From Clostridia bacterium (lineage in GTDB: Bacteria > Bacillota_A > Clostridia > Christensenellales > Aristaeellaceae), in the NCBI GenBank assembly GCA_017530275.1, contig JAFXMP010000219.1, positions 1-23,764 on the forward strand: 23,764 nt of DNA. The letters run 5' to 3'. Below are positions 6,954-14,268 of the stretch, in pieces. Under the pieces are notes generated by a model. That model did no database searches. It had not been told where the DNA came from and was given only the letters and a program-made list of their open reading frames with translations. The first letter of the stretch is position 1. Each line of letters starts with the position of its first letter. The position numbers were made by a program, and so were the translations under genes.

Positions 6954-7736
6954 CTATCCCAGCGCCACGTCCAGCGCCATCATCAGGGTAAAGCCCGCCG
7001 CGAACATCAAGACGCCGATATTGCTGTGCTCGCCCTCGCTCATTTCCGGGATCAGCTCTTCCACCACCACATATATCATGGCCCCCGCCGCGAAGCTCAG
7101 CAGATACGGCATGGCGGGCACGATCAGGGAGGACAAAAGGATGGTCAGCACCGCCGCCACGGGCTCCACCGCGCCGGACAGCACCCCGTCCCAGAACGCC
7201 CTGCCCTTGTTCTTTCCCTCCGCGTGCAGCGGCATGGAAATGATGGCCCCTTCCGGGAAATTCTGGATGGCGATGCCCAGGGACAGCGCGAGCGCCCCGC
7301 CCGCGGTGATCTCCGCGGAGCCGGACAGCAAACCCGCATACACCGCGCCCACCGCCATGCCTTCCGGAATGTTGTGCAGCGTGACGGCCAGCACCATCAT
7401 GGTAGTCCGGGCCAGCCTGCTTTTCGGGCCTTCCGCCTGATTCGCGTTCATGTGCAGGTGCGGGATGACGGAATCCAGCAGAAGCAGGAAAAGGATACCA
7501 AGCCAGAAGCCGATCACCGCCGGCAGGAAGGAAAGCTTGCCCATGGGTTCCGCCTGCTGCATGGCGGGGATCAGCAAGCTCCAGATAGAGGCCGCCACCA
7601 TCACCCCGCTGGCAAAGCCGGTCAAGGCCCGCTGAACGCCCCGAGAGAGCGCCTTTTTCATGAAGAATACGCAGGCAGCCCCGGCGGACGTGCCGATAAA
7701 TGGGATCAGAAGGCCGATTCCTGTATCCATGTTCAT
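6954..7736 (-). CDS. ZIP-family divalent metal transporter (ZupT/GufA type)
   Basis: This 260-residue integral membrane protein has about eight hydrophobic segments and probably imports Zn2+ or Fe2+/Mn2+. The family's two metal-site signatures are visible: HNIPEG (121-126) and QNFPEG (158-163). Helix V contributes AVEP and helix VI a VVVEELIPE segment. A short His-containing loop (HLHMN) lies between helices III and IV. The start is ATG 7736 with GAGGTG upstream; ATG 7730 is an alternative. It sits between an MBL-fold hydrolase and methyltransferases, so metal supply to metal-dependent enzymes of the operon is possible, but this is inference. Confidence 0.93.
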   Translation of the reverse strand: MNMDTGIGLLIPFIGTSAGAACVFFMKKALSRGVQRALTGFASGVMVAASIWSLLIPAMQQAEPMGKLSFLPAVIGFWLGILFLLLLDSVIPHLHMNANQAEGPKSRLARTTMMVLAVTLHNIPEGMAVGAVYAGLLSGSAEITAGGALALSLGIAIQNFPEGAIISMPLHAEGKNKGRAFWDGVLSGAVEPVAAVLTILLSSLIVPAMPYLLSFAAGAMIYVVVEELIPEMSEGEHSNIGVLMFAAGFTLMMALDVALG

Positions 7737-7753
7737 TGCGCGTCACCTCGTTT

Positions 7754-8617
7754 TCAGCGGTTTTTCTTTTCCAGCCGGACGCTTCTGGCCTTTTCTTCCG
7801 TGTCGTCATCTTCCACATAACCGTCGTAAGGCGCATCCGGATCGGAATAGCGCCTCGTGAAGGGCTTGCAGATTTCTTCTCGGTGGGCAAATGCGAAATC
7901 CAGATCGTCCGTCCAGCCGGTATGCCCGGTGATGACCGCGATCCGGCGGTTCCGGGCGCGGATGTTTTCTTCCAGCTTCTTTAGGGACTGAACGGCCAGC
8001 CTGTTGTCTTCCGCCAGGGTGCTGAGGAAGCTGTACCCGCCGTCCGCGCCGAACCAAATCGTGTCGCCGGTAAAAAGGTAGGCATCGTCGATCAGATAGA
8101 CCATGTGCCCCCAGGTGTGGCCCGGCACTAAGATGCACTCGATCCTGATATCCCCGATAAAGAAGATTTGCCCATCTTTTAACAGCGTTTTCTTGTTGTC
8201 CGTCTTCACCATCGGCAGCTTGTACAGCCCATGAAAGACCTTCCGCCGCTTTTCGCCGGTCAGATAGCGGTTTTCGATCTCGCTGAGATAGACCGCTGCA
8301 TCCTTGAACAGCAATTCGCTGTCCGTTTCCAGCGCGCATACGTGATCGGTGTCCTGATGGGTGATGAGGATATCCCGGATGGAAGCCGGATCGATGTCCA
8401 GCCAGCGCATCTTCTCCCGCAGGCGCTCATAGTTGTACCCCGCGTCGATCATAATGGTTTTTCCGTTCTTCGTGTAGAAGAAGATGTTGGCGACCCATTC
8501 CCGCACGCAGGCCACACGATCGTCGATCCAGCCCGTGTTCAGGGGCTTGAAGATCGCCTTGCCACGGAACAGCCTGCTCATGGATTTCTTTTGATGCTCG
8601 GAATCCTTTCTTGCCAC
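7754..8617 (-). CDS. MBL-fold metallo-hydrolase with an altered HxDxDH metal motif
   Basis: This 287-residue protein has the metallo-beta-lactamase fold. Visible motifs are the usual Asp in TIMIDAG (about 58), then T-H87-Q-D89-T-D91-H92-V, P-G-H167-T-W-G-H171, T-G-D185-T and G-H232-T-G. The second His of the canonical HxHxDH is Asp (D89), while the other ligands are kept, so it is probably still an active hydrolase. Residues 1-25 and the charged tail from about 260 are extensions. The start is GTG 8617, supported by AGGAGG eight bases upstream; it is four bases from the upstream gene's stop. The substrate is unknown; lactonase, thioesterase and phosphodiesterase activities all occur in this fold. 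Confidence 0.88.
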   Translation of the reverse strand: MARKDSEHQKKSMSRLFRGKAIFKPLNTGWIDDRVACVREWVANIFFYTKNGKTIMIDAGYNYERLREKMRWLDIDPASIRDILITHQDTDHVCALETDSELLFKDAAVYLSEIENRYLTGEKRRKVFHGLYKLPMVKTDNKKTLLKDGQIFFIGDIRIECILVPGHTWGHMVYLIDDAYLFTGDTIWFGADGGYSFLSTLAEDNRLAVQSLKKLEENIRARNRRIAVITGHTGWTDDLDFAFAHREEICKPFTRRYSDPDAPYDGYVEDDDTEEKARSVRLEKKNR

Positions 8618-8620
8618 GGT

Positions 8621-8908
8621 TCAACCCTCCTTCAAACAGCCGGTGTTGATTTCCGCCCTTCGGGACATTACCAGCAAACCGATAAACATCCACAGGCTGC
8701 CAATGCTGATCCATCCCGCCGTGATGGCGTTGCGCAGCGCCGTTTCCGGCAGGAGCTTCAGCAGCATCGTCAGCGCCATGCCCACTGCGGGGCAGCCCAG
8801 CAGCATATCGCCGATCAGCACCATCAGCGCGGCGAAAATGCCCAGCTTCAGCAAATGCCGGATACGGGACCAATCCAGCGGGCTTTTATTTGAAGCACGA
8901 ACATCCAC
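8621..8908 (-). CDS. Short membrane protein, possibly a shortened relative of a longer family
   Basis: This 95-residue protein has two hydrophobic segments (about 18-52 and 61-83). The first contains an LIGDMLLG stretch that resembles the N-terminal segment of longer, poorly described Bacillota membrane proteins, so this copy may have lost its central part. The start is GTG 8908 with AGGAGG nine bases upstream. It is the second gene after the promoter at 9231-9258, and a palindrome (8928-8943) lies directly upstream of its ribosome site. The function is unknown. Confidence 0.6.
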   Translation of the reverse strand: MDVRASNKSPLDWSRIRHLLKLGIFAALMVLIGDMLLGCPAVGMALTMLLKLLPETALRNAITAGWISIGSLWMFIGLLVMSRRAEINTGCLKEG

Positions 8909-8927
8909 GTTTCATTTCCTCCTTGGT

Positions 8928-8943
8928 GTTAGTTTCAGCTAAC
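8928..8943. promoter_or_regulatory. Palindromic operator-like site 2 (GTTAG-N6-CTAAC)
   Basis: GTTAGTTTCAGCTAAC overlaps the stop codon of the HTH gene and lies about 20 bases before the start of the next gene. It has the same 16-bp length and the same arms as the perfect palindrome at 9209-9224. No promoter is obvious beside it, so it could act as a roadblock or secondary site. Confidence 0.5.
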
Positions 8944-9166
8944 TACGGTTCAAAAAAATAAGACGATCGCGATAGCTTTTCTTCTCTTTCCCGCTTTTTA
9001 CGCCCGGCTTCTGCCGCTCCGGCTTCACCGCATCCTCCGGCACGGCCCAGGAGCGCCCCAAACGCTCGCAGCCCGGAACACGCCCTTCCAGGATGTACTG
9101 ATTCACCCAACGGATCGAGATGCCCCATTTCTTCGCCGTCTCACTGACGGATCGATAACCTTTCAT
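8939..9166 (-). CDS. Small helix-turn-helix DNA-binding protein
   Basis: This is a 75-residue protein. Residues 3-50 form an excisionase/MerR-like HTH: SVSETAKKWGIS is the first half and RWVNQYILEGRVPG the recognition helix and turn, followed by ERLGRSWAVPEDA, a typical wing and end of this group. A basic tail follows. In-frame TTG/ATG codons exist further upstream (9208, 9202), but only ATG 9166 has a ribosome site (GGAGGAGAGA). It is the first gene of the long minus-strand operon. Proteins of this type are common in Clostridia as small regulators; autoregulation through the palindromes on both sides is possible but not shown. Confidence 0.8.
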   Translation of the reverse strand: MKGYRSVSETAKKWGISIRWVNQYILEGRVPGCERLGRSWAVPEDAVKPERQKPGVKSGKEKKSYRDRLIFLNRS

Positions 9167-9208
9167 TCTCTCCTCCGACTTTTGTTTTGCCTCCGGTTCC
9201 ATGTGCAA

Positions 9209-9224
9209 GTTAGTAATTACTAAC
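9209..9224. promoter_or_regulatory. Perfect 16-bp palindrome at the operon transcription start (operator)
   Basis: GTTAGTAATTACTAAC is a perfect inverted repeat. It begins about seven bases downstream of the -10 box at 9231-9236 on the minus strand, so it covers the expected transcription start. This is a typical repressor position; the sequence style fits a dimeric TetR- or MarR-like repressor, but no such gene is in the window. Confidence 0.75.
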
Positions 9225-9230
9225 GCCTAT

Positions 9231-9258
9231 ATTATATTCCAAATACAGCGGAAATCAA
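9231..9258 (-). promoter_or_regulatory. Sigma-A type promoter of the long minus-strand operon
   Basis: On the minus strand, TTGATT (9258-9253), a 16-nt spacer and a consensus TATAAT (9236-9231) are present. The expected start falls in the palindrome at 9209-9224. No other good promoter was seen down to 1360, and the genes are closely packed, so this one may drive the whole operon. Confidence 0.75.
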
Positions 9259-9381
9259 GAGGGAAATTGAAGAAAAGAAAAAAATGCCGAGCAGTGCAGT
9301 AACATCAACGACGTTACGCCGATGCCGGAAATCCTGAAAGAAATAGAGAACAGATTGGGATATCCTCGTCACTCACGAATT

Positions 9382-9461
9382 TAATTGCATCATTATTTAG
9401 AAAAATGAATATATTAAATTGACAAAGTAAAGCAGATGCAATAGAATATAATTGCATCATT
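9382..9461. repeat. Three ATTGCATC-type copies flanking the fic promoter
   Basis: TAATTGCATCATT occurs twice as an exact 13-bp direct repeat (9382-9394 and 9449-9461). An inverted copy GATGCAAT (9435-9442) pairs with ATTGCATC (9451-9458) across the -10 region. One copy sits upstream of the -35 box and two bracket the -10 box, as expected for an operator with looping. Confidence 0.6.
9419..9447 (+). promoter_or_regulatory. Promoter of the fic-hsd operon
   Basis: TTGACA (9419-9424), a 17-nt spacer and TAGAAT (9442-9447) form a near-consensus promoter. The predicted start is near 9454, giving a leader of about 50 nt before the ATG at 9505. Repeats overlap the -10 box. Confidence 0.7.
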
Positions 9462-9504
9462 GCACAACAAAAAGACGATGTTGACCATCAGAAAGAGGCA
9501 ATTG

Positions 9505-10569
9505 ATGAGATCGTTCAACTACAGAAAGCTATACAAAAAACTGCTCGTGCCTGATATTGTGTCTTATCTTGCTCAAATTCATGAGCAGAAGGGACAGCAA
9601 AATCTGTTTATCGAGGCGCATAAAGACATCCTTGGCGAACTAAAGGAAACTGCAAAAATCCAGAGTACGGAGGCTTCCAACCGCATCGAAGGCATTATCA
9701 CAACCGATGATCGCCTCAAAAGGCTGGTGCGGAACAAGACGACGCCTAAAAATCGAAACGAGCGTGAGATTGCCGGATATCGGGATGTCCTTGCGACAGT
9801 CCATGAAAACTATGATTATATACCGATCCGTCCCAGCGCCATTCTTCAGCTGCATCGGGATTTGTATAAGTTCAGTAACGCCTCCATCGGCGGGTGCTTC
9901 AAAAACAGTGACAACGTGGTTGCCGAAGAATTGCCGGACGGTACAAAGCGCGTCCGCTTTGAACCGGTTCCAGCTTGGGAGACGCCGGAAGCCGTCGAAC
10001 GCCTTTGCGGCGCCTACAATGAGGCGTTAAAAGACCCGGAAATGGACCCGCTGCTTGTGATCCCCGTATTTATCCTGGACTTTCTCTGCATCCACCCCTT
10101 CAACGACGGCAACGGCCGCATGAGCCGGCTGCTGACCTTGCTGATGCTCTATCGTTCCGGGTACATCGTAGGGAAATACATCAGCCTGGAAAAGCTGATT
10201 TCTGACAGCAAAGAAAGCTATTATGACGCGCTCCGGGAAAGCTCCGTCGGCTGGCATGAGGGAGAAAACGACTGCCTGCCGTTCGTCCGATATATGCTGG
10301 GCGTCGTCATGGCAGCCTATCGAGATTTTACTTCCAGGGTTGAAACTCTCATTGCGCGCGGCCTTTCCAAGCCGGAACGCGTGCGGGAAATCATTCGCCT
10401 GACGACGGGGCGAATCACAAAGGCGCAGATCATGCAGCAATGCCCGGATATCAGCCAGGTGACGGTCGAGCGGGCTTTGCGGGACATGCTGGACAAGGGC
10501 GAAATCCTCAAAATCAGCGGCGGACGCTATACATCCTATACCTGGAATTGGGAGGGGGAAAACAAATGA
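9505..10569 (+). CDS. Fic-domain protein with N-terminal inhibitory motif and C-terminal winged helix
   Basis: This 354-residue protein is probably an AMP-transferase (FIC fold) that modifies a protein hydroxyl using ATP. The active motif [12 protein letters not shown] (197-208) is complete, with the catalytic His. The N-terminal (S/T)xxxE(G/N) inhibitory motif is present as S58-N-R-I-E62-G63, so it should be auto-inhibited. Residues about 290-350 form a winged-helix domain, suggesting autoregulation. A TTG at 9460 and an ATG at 9478 are in frame, but AGAGG lies before ATG 9505, and the family usually starts with MRxFxY, as here. Its TGA overlaps the hsdM ATG (ATGA), so it is translationally coupled to the methyltransferase subunit. 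The target is unknown. Confidence 0.92.
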   Translation: MRSFNYRKLYKKLLVPDIVSYLAQIHEQKGQQNLFIEAHKDILGELKETAKIQSTEASNRIEGIITTDDRLKRLVRNKTTPKNRNEREIAGYRDVLATVHENYDYIPIRPSAILQLHRDLYKFSNASIGGCFKNSDNVVAEELPDGTKRVRFEPVPAWETPEAVERLCGAYNEALKDPEMDPLLVIPVFILDFLCIHPFNDGNGRMSRLLTLLMLYRSGYIVGKYISLEKLISDSKESYYDALRESSVGWHEGENDCLPFVRYMLGVVMAAYRDFTSRVETLIARGLSKPERVREIIRLTTGRITKAQIMQQCPDISQVTVERALRDMLDKGEILKISGGRYTSYTWNWEGENK

Positions 10570-12068
10570 TTACCGGCGAACTGAAGAGCAAAATCGACAG
10601 CTTATGGGAAATTTTCTGGACGGGTGGCCTGACCAATCCGCTGGACGTGATCGAGCAGATGACCTACCTCATGTTCATCCACGACCTGGACGCCGCCGAC
10701 ACCCTGCGGGCGAAGGAGTGCGCCATGCTGGGCCTGCCCTTTGAAAGCATCTTTGCCGACGAGGTGCAAATCGGCATGCAGACGGTGGACGGTACGCAAT
10801 TAAAATGGAGCGTATTCCACGATTTCCCGGCGCAGAAAATGTACAGCGTGATGCAGGAGTGGGTGTTCCCCTTCATCAAAAACCTGCACGGCGACAAGGA
10901 AAGCGCCTATTCCAAATACATGGGCGACGCCATTTTCAAGGTGCCCACGCCGCTGATGCTGGATAAGATCGTCACCGCCATGGACGGCATCTATGAGCAG
11001 ATGAGCAAATTCAGCGAAACGGATTCCCGGGGCGACGTGTATGAATATGTGCTGTCGAAGCTGTCCACCGCCGGGGTGAACGGCCAGTTCCGCACGCCGC
11101 GGCACATCATCCGCATGATGGTGGACCTGATGCAGCCCAGGGCCGACGACCTGATCTGCGACCCCGCCTGCGGCACATCCGGCTTCCTGGTGGCGGCCAG
11201 CGATTACTTAAAGGAAAACCGCAAGGCCGAGGTCTTCTTCAACCGGCAGAACAAGGATCATTACATGAACCGCATGTTCACCGGCTTTGATATGGACCGC
11301 ACCATGCTGCGCATCGGGGCCATGAACATGATGACCCACGGGGTGGAGAACCCCTTCATCGAGTACCGGGACAGCTTAAGCGACCAAAACCCGGACCGGG
11401 AAAACTACAGCCTGATCCTGGCCAATCCGCCCTTCAAGGGCAGCCTGGACGCGGAGATCGTCAGCACCGATCTGCTGAAAATCTGCAAAACGAAAAAGAC
11501 GGAATTGCTGTTCCTGGCGCTGTTCCTGAAAATGCTGAAAGTGGGCGGGCGCTGCGCCTGCATCGTGCCGGACGGGGTGCTGTTCGGCAGCTCCACCGCC
11601 CACAAGGCCATCCGCAAGGAGATCATTGAAAACAACCGCCTGGAGGCCGTGATTTCCATGCCCTCCGGCGTGTTCAAGCCCTACGCCGGGGTCAGCACCG
11701 CCGTGCTGATCTTCACCAAGACCGGCCATGGCGGCACGGACAGCGTGTGGTTCTACGACATGCGAGCCGACGGCTTTTCCCTGGACGACAAGCGCAGCCC
11801 GGTTCAGGAGAACGATATCCCGGATATCGTGGCGCGGTTCGGCAATCTGGTCGCTGAAAAAGACCGCGCCCGCACAGAGCAGAGCTTCCTTGTGCCGATA
11901 ACGGAAATTGTGGCGAACGAATATGATCTGAGCATCAACAAGTATAAGCAGACGGAGTATAAGCCGGTAGAATATCCTCCGACGAGTGAGATCATGGCCG
12001 ATCTACGGGAGCTGGAAATGCAGATCGGAGAAGAAATACAGAAACTTGAACAGCTTCTGGGGCTGTGA
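10566..12068 (+). CDS. hsdM: Type I restriction-modification methyltransferase subunit HsdM
   Basis: HsdM uses S-adenosylmethionine to methylate adenine N6 at the site chosen by HsdS; two HsdM and one HsdS form the methylase. The 500-residue protein has an N-terminal helical HsdM domain (about 1-160), SAM motif I as [10 protein letters not shown] (199-208), and catalytic motif IV as NPPF (287-290). The C-terminus ends in a short coiled-coil-like region ([17 protein letters not shown]). The start ATG 10566 has a GGGAGGGGG site and overlaps the fic stop; the longer frame from 10440 is a shadow of fic. The gene appears intact. Confidence 0.97.
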   Translation: MITGELKSKIDSLWEIFWTGGLTNPLDVIEQMTYLMFIHDLDAADTLRAKECAMLGLPFESIFADEVQIGMQTVDGTQLKWSVFHDFPAQKMYSVMQEWVFPFIKNLHGDKESAYSKYMGDAIFKVPTPLMLDKIVTAMDGIYEQMSKFSETDSRGDVYEYVLSKLSTAGVNGQFRTPRHIIRMMVDLMQPRADDLICDPACGTSGFLVAASDYLKENRKAEVFFNRQNKDHYMNRMFTGFDMDRTMLRIGAMNMMTHGVENPFIEYRDSLSDQNPDRENYSLILANPPFKGSLDAEIVSTDLLKICKTKKTELLFLALFLKMLKVGGRCACIVPDGVLFGSSTAHKAIRKEIIENNRLEAVISMPSGVFKPYAGVSTAVLIFTKTGHGGTDSVWFYDMRADGFSLDDKRSPVQENDIPDIVARFGNLVAEKDRARTEQSFLVPITEIVANEYDLSINKYKQTEYKPVEYPPTSEIMADLRELEMQIGEEIQKLEQLLGL

Positions 12069-12093
12069 AATTCGGATTTGTGGGGGTGATGGG

Positions 12094-13161
12094 ATGAAGC
12101 AATACATACCGCTTAGCCGAGTGATATCAAAGGCATCCGTAGAGAGATGTGGCGATCGGCAACTGCCAATTCTTTCTATCACGATGAAAGATGGACTTGT
12201 TCTGCAGGATGAGAAATTCAAAAAACGGATTGCCTCTGCAGATACTTCAGACTATAAGGTGATTCTAAGGGGGAAACTGGTTCAGGGAATCCACATTGAT
12301 GAAGCCAATTTCGGCATACAAGACATCGTTGATGAGGGAATTGTCAGTCCGGCTTATAAGGTGTGGGAAGTTGATTCGTCCATCATTTTTCCGAAGTATC
12401 TGGAGATGATAATGCGCTCGCCACGCAGTTTATCGTTCTATCGGAGCAAGTTGAATGGTTCGGTTAATCGGCGCGGCCGAATGACTGACGATGATTTCCT
12501 TGCTATGCCAATTCCTTTTGTCAATTATGAGCAGCAGAAGAGGGTTGTTTCGATAATTCACCAAGCATCAAGCCTCATTGCAATGTATAGCCGTCAACTC
12601 CTCGTCCTCGACACCCTCGTCAAAGCCCGATTTGTCGAGATGTTTGGTGACCCAGTGCTTAATCCAAAAAGCTTTCCTGTTTACCGTATGGATGAAGTTG
12701 TTGAGTTCCAGGGAGGGAGTCAGCCCGATAAAAAATACTTTGAGTACGAGCCTACATCCGACAACATACGTCTGATACAGATTCGTGATTACAAGACAGA
12801 TAAATATATAACCTACATTCCTAAAGCGCTCGCAAAGCGACATTGTACTGCGGATGATATCATGATAGGAAGATATGGCCCGCCTATTTTCCAAATTCTT
12901 CAAGGAATTGAGGGCTCTTTCAATGTTGCACTAATGAAAGCAACTCCAAAAGTGGGAAATCGGGAATTCATTAGATGGTTTCTTAAGCAGGACTGTTTAC
13001 TACGTTATTTGGAAGGGCTATCACAAAGAACCGCGGGACAAGATGGTATTCAGATGGACAAACTGAATGCATATCCATTTCCAATGCCCCCTGTTTCGCT
13101 ACAAGAAGAATTCGAATTATTAGTCCATCAGGTCGACAAATCAAAATTGTCCATCCAGTAA
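12094..13161 (+). CDS. hsdS: Type I specificity subunit HsdS, cut 18 codons short by an in-frame TAA
   Basis: HsdS reads the two halves of the bipartite target site. The 355 visible residues contain target recognition domain 1 (about 1-143), a central conserved helix (144-187, EQQKRVV...ARFVEMFGDP), domain 2 (about 195-330), and the start of the second conserved helix. TAA at 13159-13161 stops it after KSKLSIQ, but the same frame goes on with SLEKLETLKQSLMQQYFG and a second TAA (13216-13218), the normal end of such proteins. Loss of this piece should weaken assembly with the second HsdM, though activity may remain. The gene is visibly more AT-rich than hsdM and hsdR, consistent with exchange of recognition domains. 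The start ATG 12094 has GGGGGTG upstream. Confidence 0.9.
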   Translation: MKQYIPLSRVISKASVERCGDRQLPILSITMKDGLVLQDEKFKKRIASADTSDYKVILRGKLVQGIHIDEANFGIQDIVDEGIVSPAYKVWEVDSSIIFPKYLEMIMRSPRSLSFYRSKLNGSVNRRGRMTDDDFLAMPIPFVNYEQQKRVVSIIHQASSLIAMYSRQLLVLDTLVKARFVEMFGDPVLNPKSFPVYRMDEVVEFQGGSQPDKKYFEYEPTSDNIRLIQIRDYKTDKYITYIPKALAKRHCTADDIMIGRYGPPIFQILQGIEGSFNVALMKATPKVGNREFIRWFLKQDCLLRYLEGLSQRTAGQDGIQMDKLNAYPFPMPPVSLQEEFELLVHQVDKSKLSIQ

Positions 13162-13218
13162 AGCCTGGAAAAACTGGAAACCCTGAAACAATCCTTGATG
13201 CAGCAATACTTTGGATAA
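13162..13218 (+). pseudogene. Relict 3' tail of hsdS beyond the premature stop
   Basis: In the hsdS frame, directly after TAA 13159-13161, codons read SLEKLETLKQSLMQQYFG and then TAA. The heptad-like pattern and the QYFG end match the C-terminal conserved helix of HsdS. A single A-to-T change in a Lys codon (AAA to TAA) explains the break. The next gene begins 15 bases later, the spacing expected for the ancestral gene end. Confidence 0.85.
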
Positions 13219-13232
13219 CAACGAGGAGAAAC

Positions 13233-14168
13233 ATGATGAGCATTTCATTGAAGGAATTTCGTTTTCTCATATACAAGGCAGAAAACGAGCAAGCCACCGC
13301 GCAGGTGGTGGTGATGGACGAAACCGTATGGCTGACGCAACGGGCCATGGCGGAGCTTTTTGACGTGGAAATCCCAACAATCAATTATCACATCAAAGAG
13401 ATTTACGCCACCCATGAATTGAACGAAGGTTCAACTATTAGAAAATTTCTAATAGTTCAGCCGGAGGGGAATCGTCATGTAGAACGGGAAGTGATCCATT
13501 ATAATTTGGATGTGATTATCTCCGTTGGATATCGGGTGAACAGCCTTCGCGCCACCCGCTTCCGTATGTGGGCCACCAGCGTGCTGCGGGAAAATATGAC
13601 GAAAGGGTTTGTCCTGGACGACGACAGATTGAAGCAGGGGAAAACGGCCTTCGGCAAGGATTATTTCCGGGAATTGCTGGAACGGGTGCGCTCCATCCGG
13701 GCCAGCGAGCGGCGTATCTGGCAGCAGGTGACGGATATTTACGCGGAATGCAGCATTGACTATGACCCCAACGCACCTACCACCAAAGATTTTTATGCCA
13801 TGGTGCAAAACAAATTTCACTATGCCATTACGCATAAAACCGCGGCGGAAATCGTCTTTGACAGCGCGGATCACACCAAGGAAAACATGGGCTTATCTAC
13901 CTGGAAACACGCGCCGGATGGAAGAATCCTGAAATCCGATGTTCAAATCGCTAAAAACTATCTGGATGAAAAACAAATCACGCGGCTGGAAAGAACGGTG
14001 TCCGGCTATTTTGACTATATTGAAGATTTGATTGAGCGGGAAAACGTATTTACCATGCGGGAATTTGCAGACAGTATCAATGCTTTCCTGACGTTCAGAA
14101 GGTATGATATCCTGCCGGACAAGGGCCGCGTAATCCCATCAGCAGGCAATAGAGAAAGCCAACAATGA
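13233..14168 (+). CDS. rhuM: RhuM-family protein, C-terminus altered by a +1 frameshift
   Basis: RhuM proteins were first noted as virulence-linked in Salmonella and are often encoded within type I restriction operons; their biochemical role is not established. Here the N-terminal part has the family's DETVWLTQRAMAELFDV helix-turn-helix-like segment. It continues with the IKEIYATHEL, STIRKF and GNRHVEREVIHYNLDVIISVGYRV blocks, and ends FRRYDILPDKGRV. After that the frame changes to an unrelated tail (IPSAGNRESQQ) and stops at 14166-14168. The missing normal tail is present in the next frame to 14259. Most of the protein (about 300 of 340 residues) is retained, so some function could persist. 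The start ATG 13233 has GAGGAG upstream; ATG 13236 is equally possible. Confidence 0.85.
   Translation: MMSISLKEFRFLIYKAENEQATAQVVVMDETVWLTQRAMAELFDVEIPTINYHIKEIYATHELNEGSTIRKFLIVQPEGNRHVEREVIHYNLDVIISVGYRVNSLRATRFRMWATSVLRENMTKGFVLDDDRLKQGKTAFGKDYFRELLERVRSIRASERRIWQQVTDIYAECSIDYDPNAPTTKDFYAMVQNKFHYAITHKTAAEIVFDSADHTKENMGLSTWKHAPDGRILKSDVQIAKNYLDEKQITRLERTVSGYFDYIEDLIERENVFTMREFADSINAFLTFRRYDILPDKGRVIPSAGNRESQQ
13433..13457. repeat. 25-bp perfect inverted repeat inside rhuM
   Basis: AACTATTAGAAA (13433-13444) and TTTCTAATAGTT (13446-13457) are exact reverse complements around one central A. The DNA is AT-rich compared with the rest of the gene. It encodes the STIRKFLIV segment, so the symmetry may partly come from coding. 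Confidence 0.8.
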
Positions 14169-14259
14169 ATATGAAATCTTCAATAAAACACAAAAAATCG
14201 AATCCGATTTTGACAAAGAAGTGAAAAAGCTTCTGGGCGATGACAACGACCAAAAATGA
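14134..14259 (+). pseudogene. Relict 3' end of rhuM in the shifted frame
   Basis: From about 14134 the shifted frame reads S-HQQAIEKANNEYEIFNK and continues to KKLLGDDNDQK with TGA at 14257-14259. This is the natural tail of RhuM proteins. One extra base in GTAATCCC (about 14131-14136) separates it from the upstream frame. hsdR begins nine bases after this TGA, supporting it as the original gene end. Confidence 0.85.
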
Positions 14260-14268
14260 GGTGATCCC

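Noticed and set aside
6937..7890. 317-codon alternative minus-strand frame over the ZIP gene
   Set aside because: The ZIP frame has both metal-site signatures and a proper start; this frame is low-complexity G/R-rich.
9209..9224. Palindromes as phage or integrase attachment sites
   Set aside because: No integrase or other mobile gene is nearby, and the position over the transcription start fits an operator better.
9274..9384. Possible small coding remnant before the fic promoter (reads NINDVTPMPEILKEIENRLGY in one frame)
   Set aside because: It is short, without start or ribosome site, and could be chance; too weak to list as a gene.
12094..13218. Phase-variable hsdS inversion system
   Set aside because: No second hsdS copy, inverted repeats across the gene, or site-specific recombinase is present in the window.
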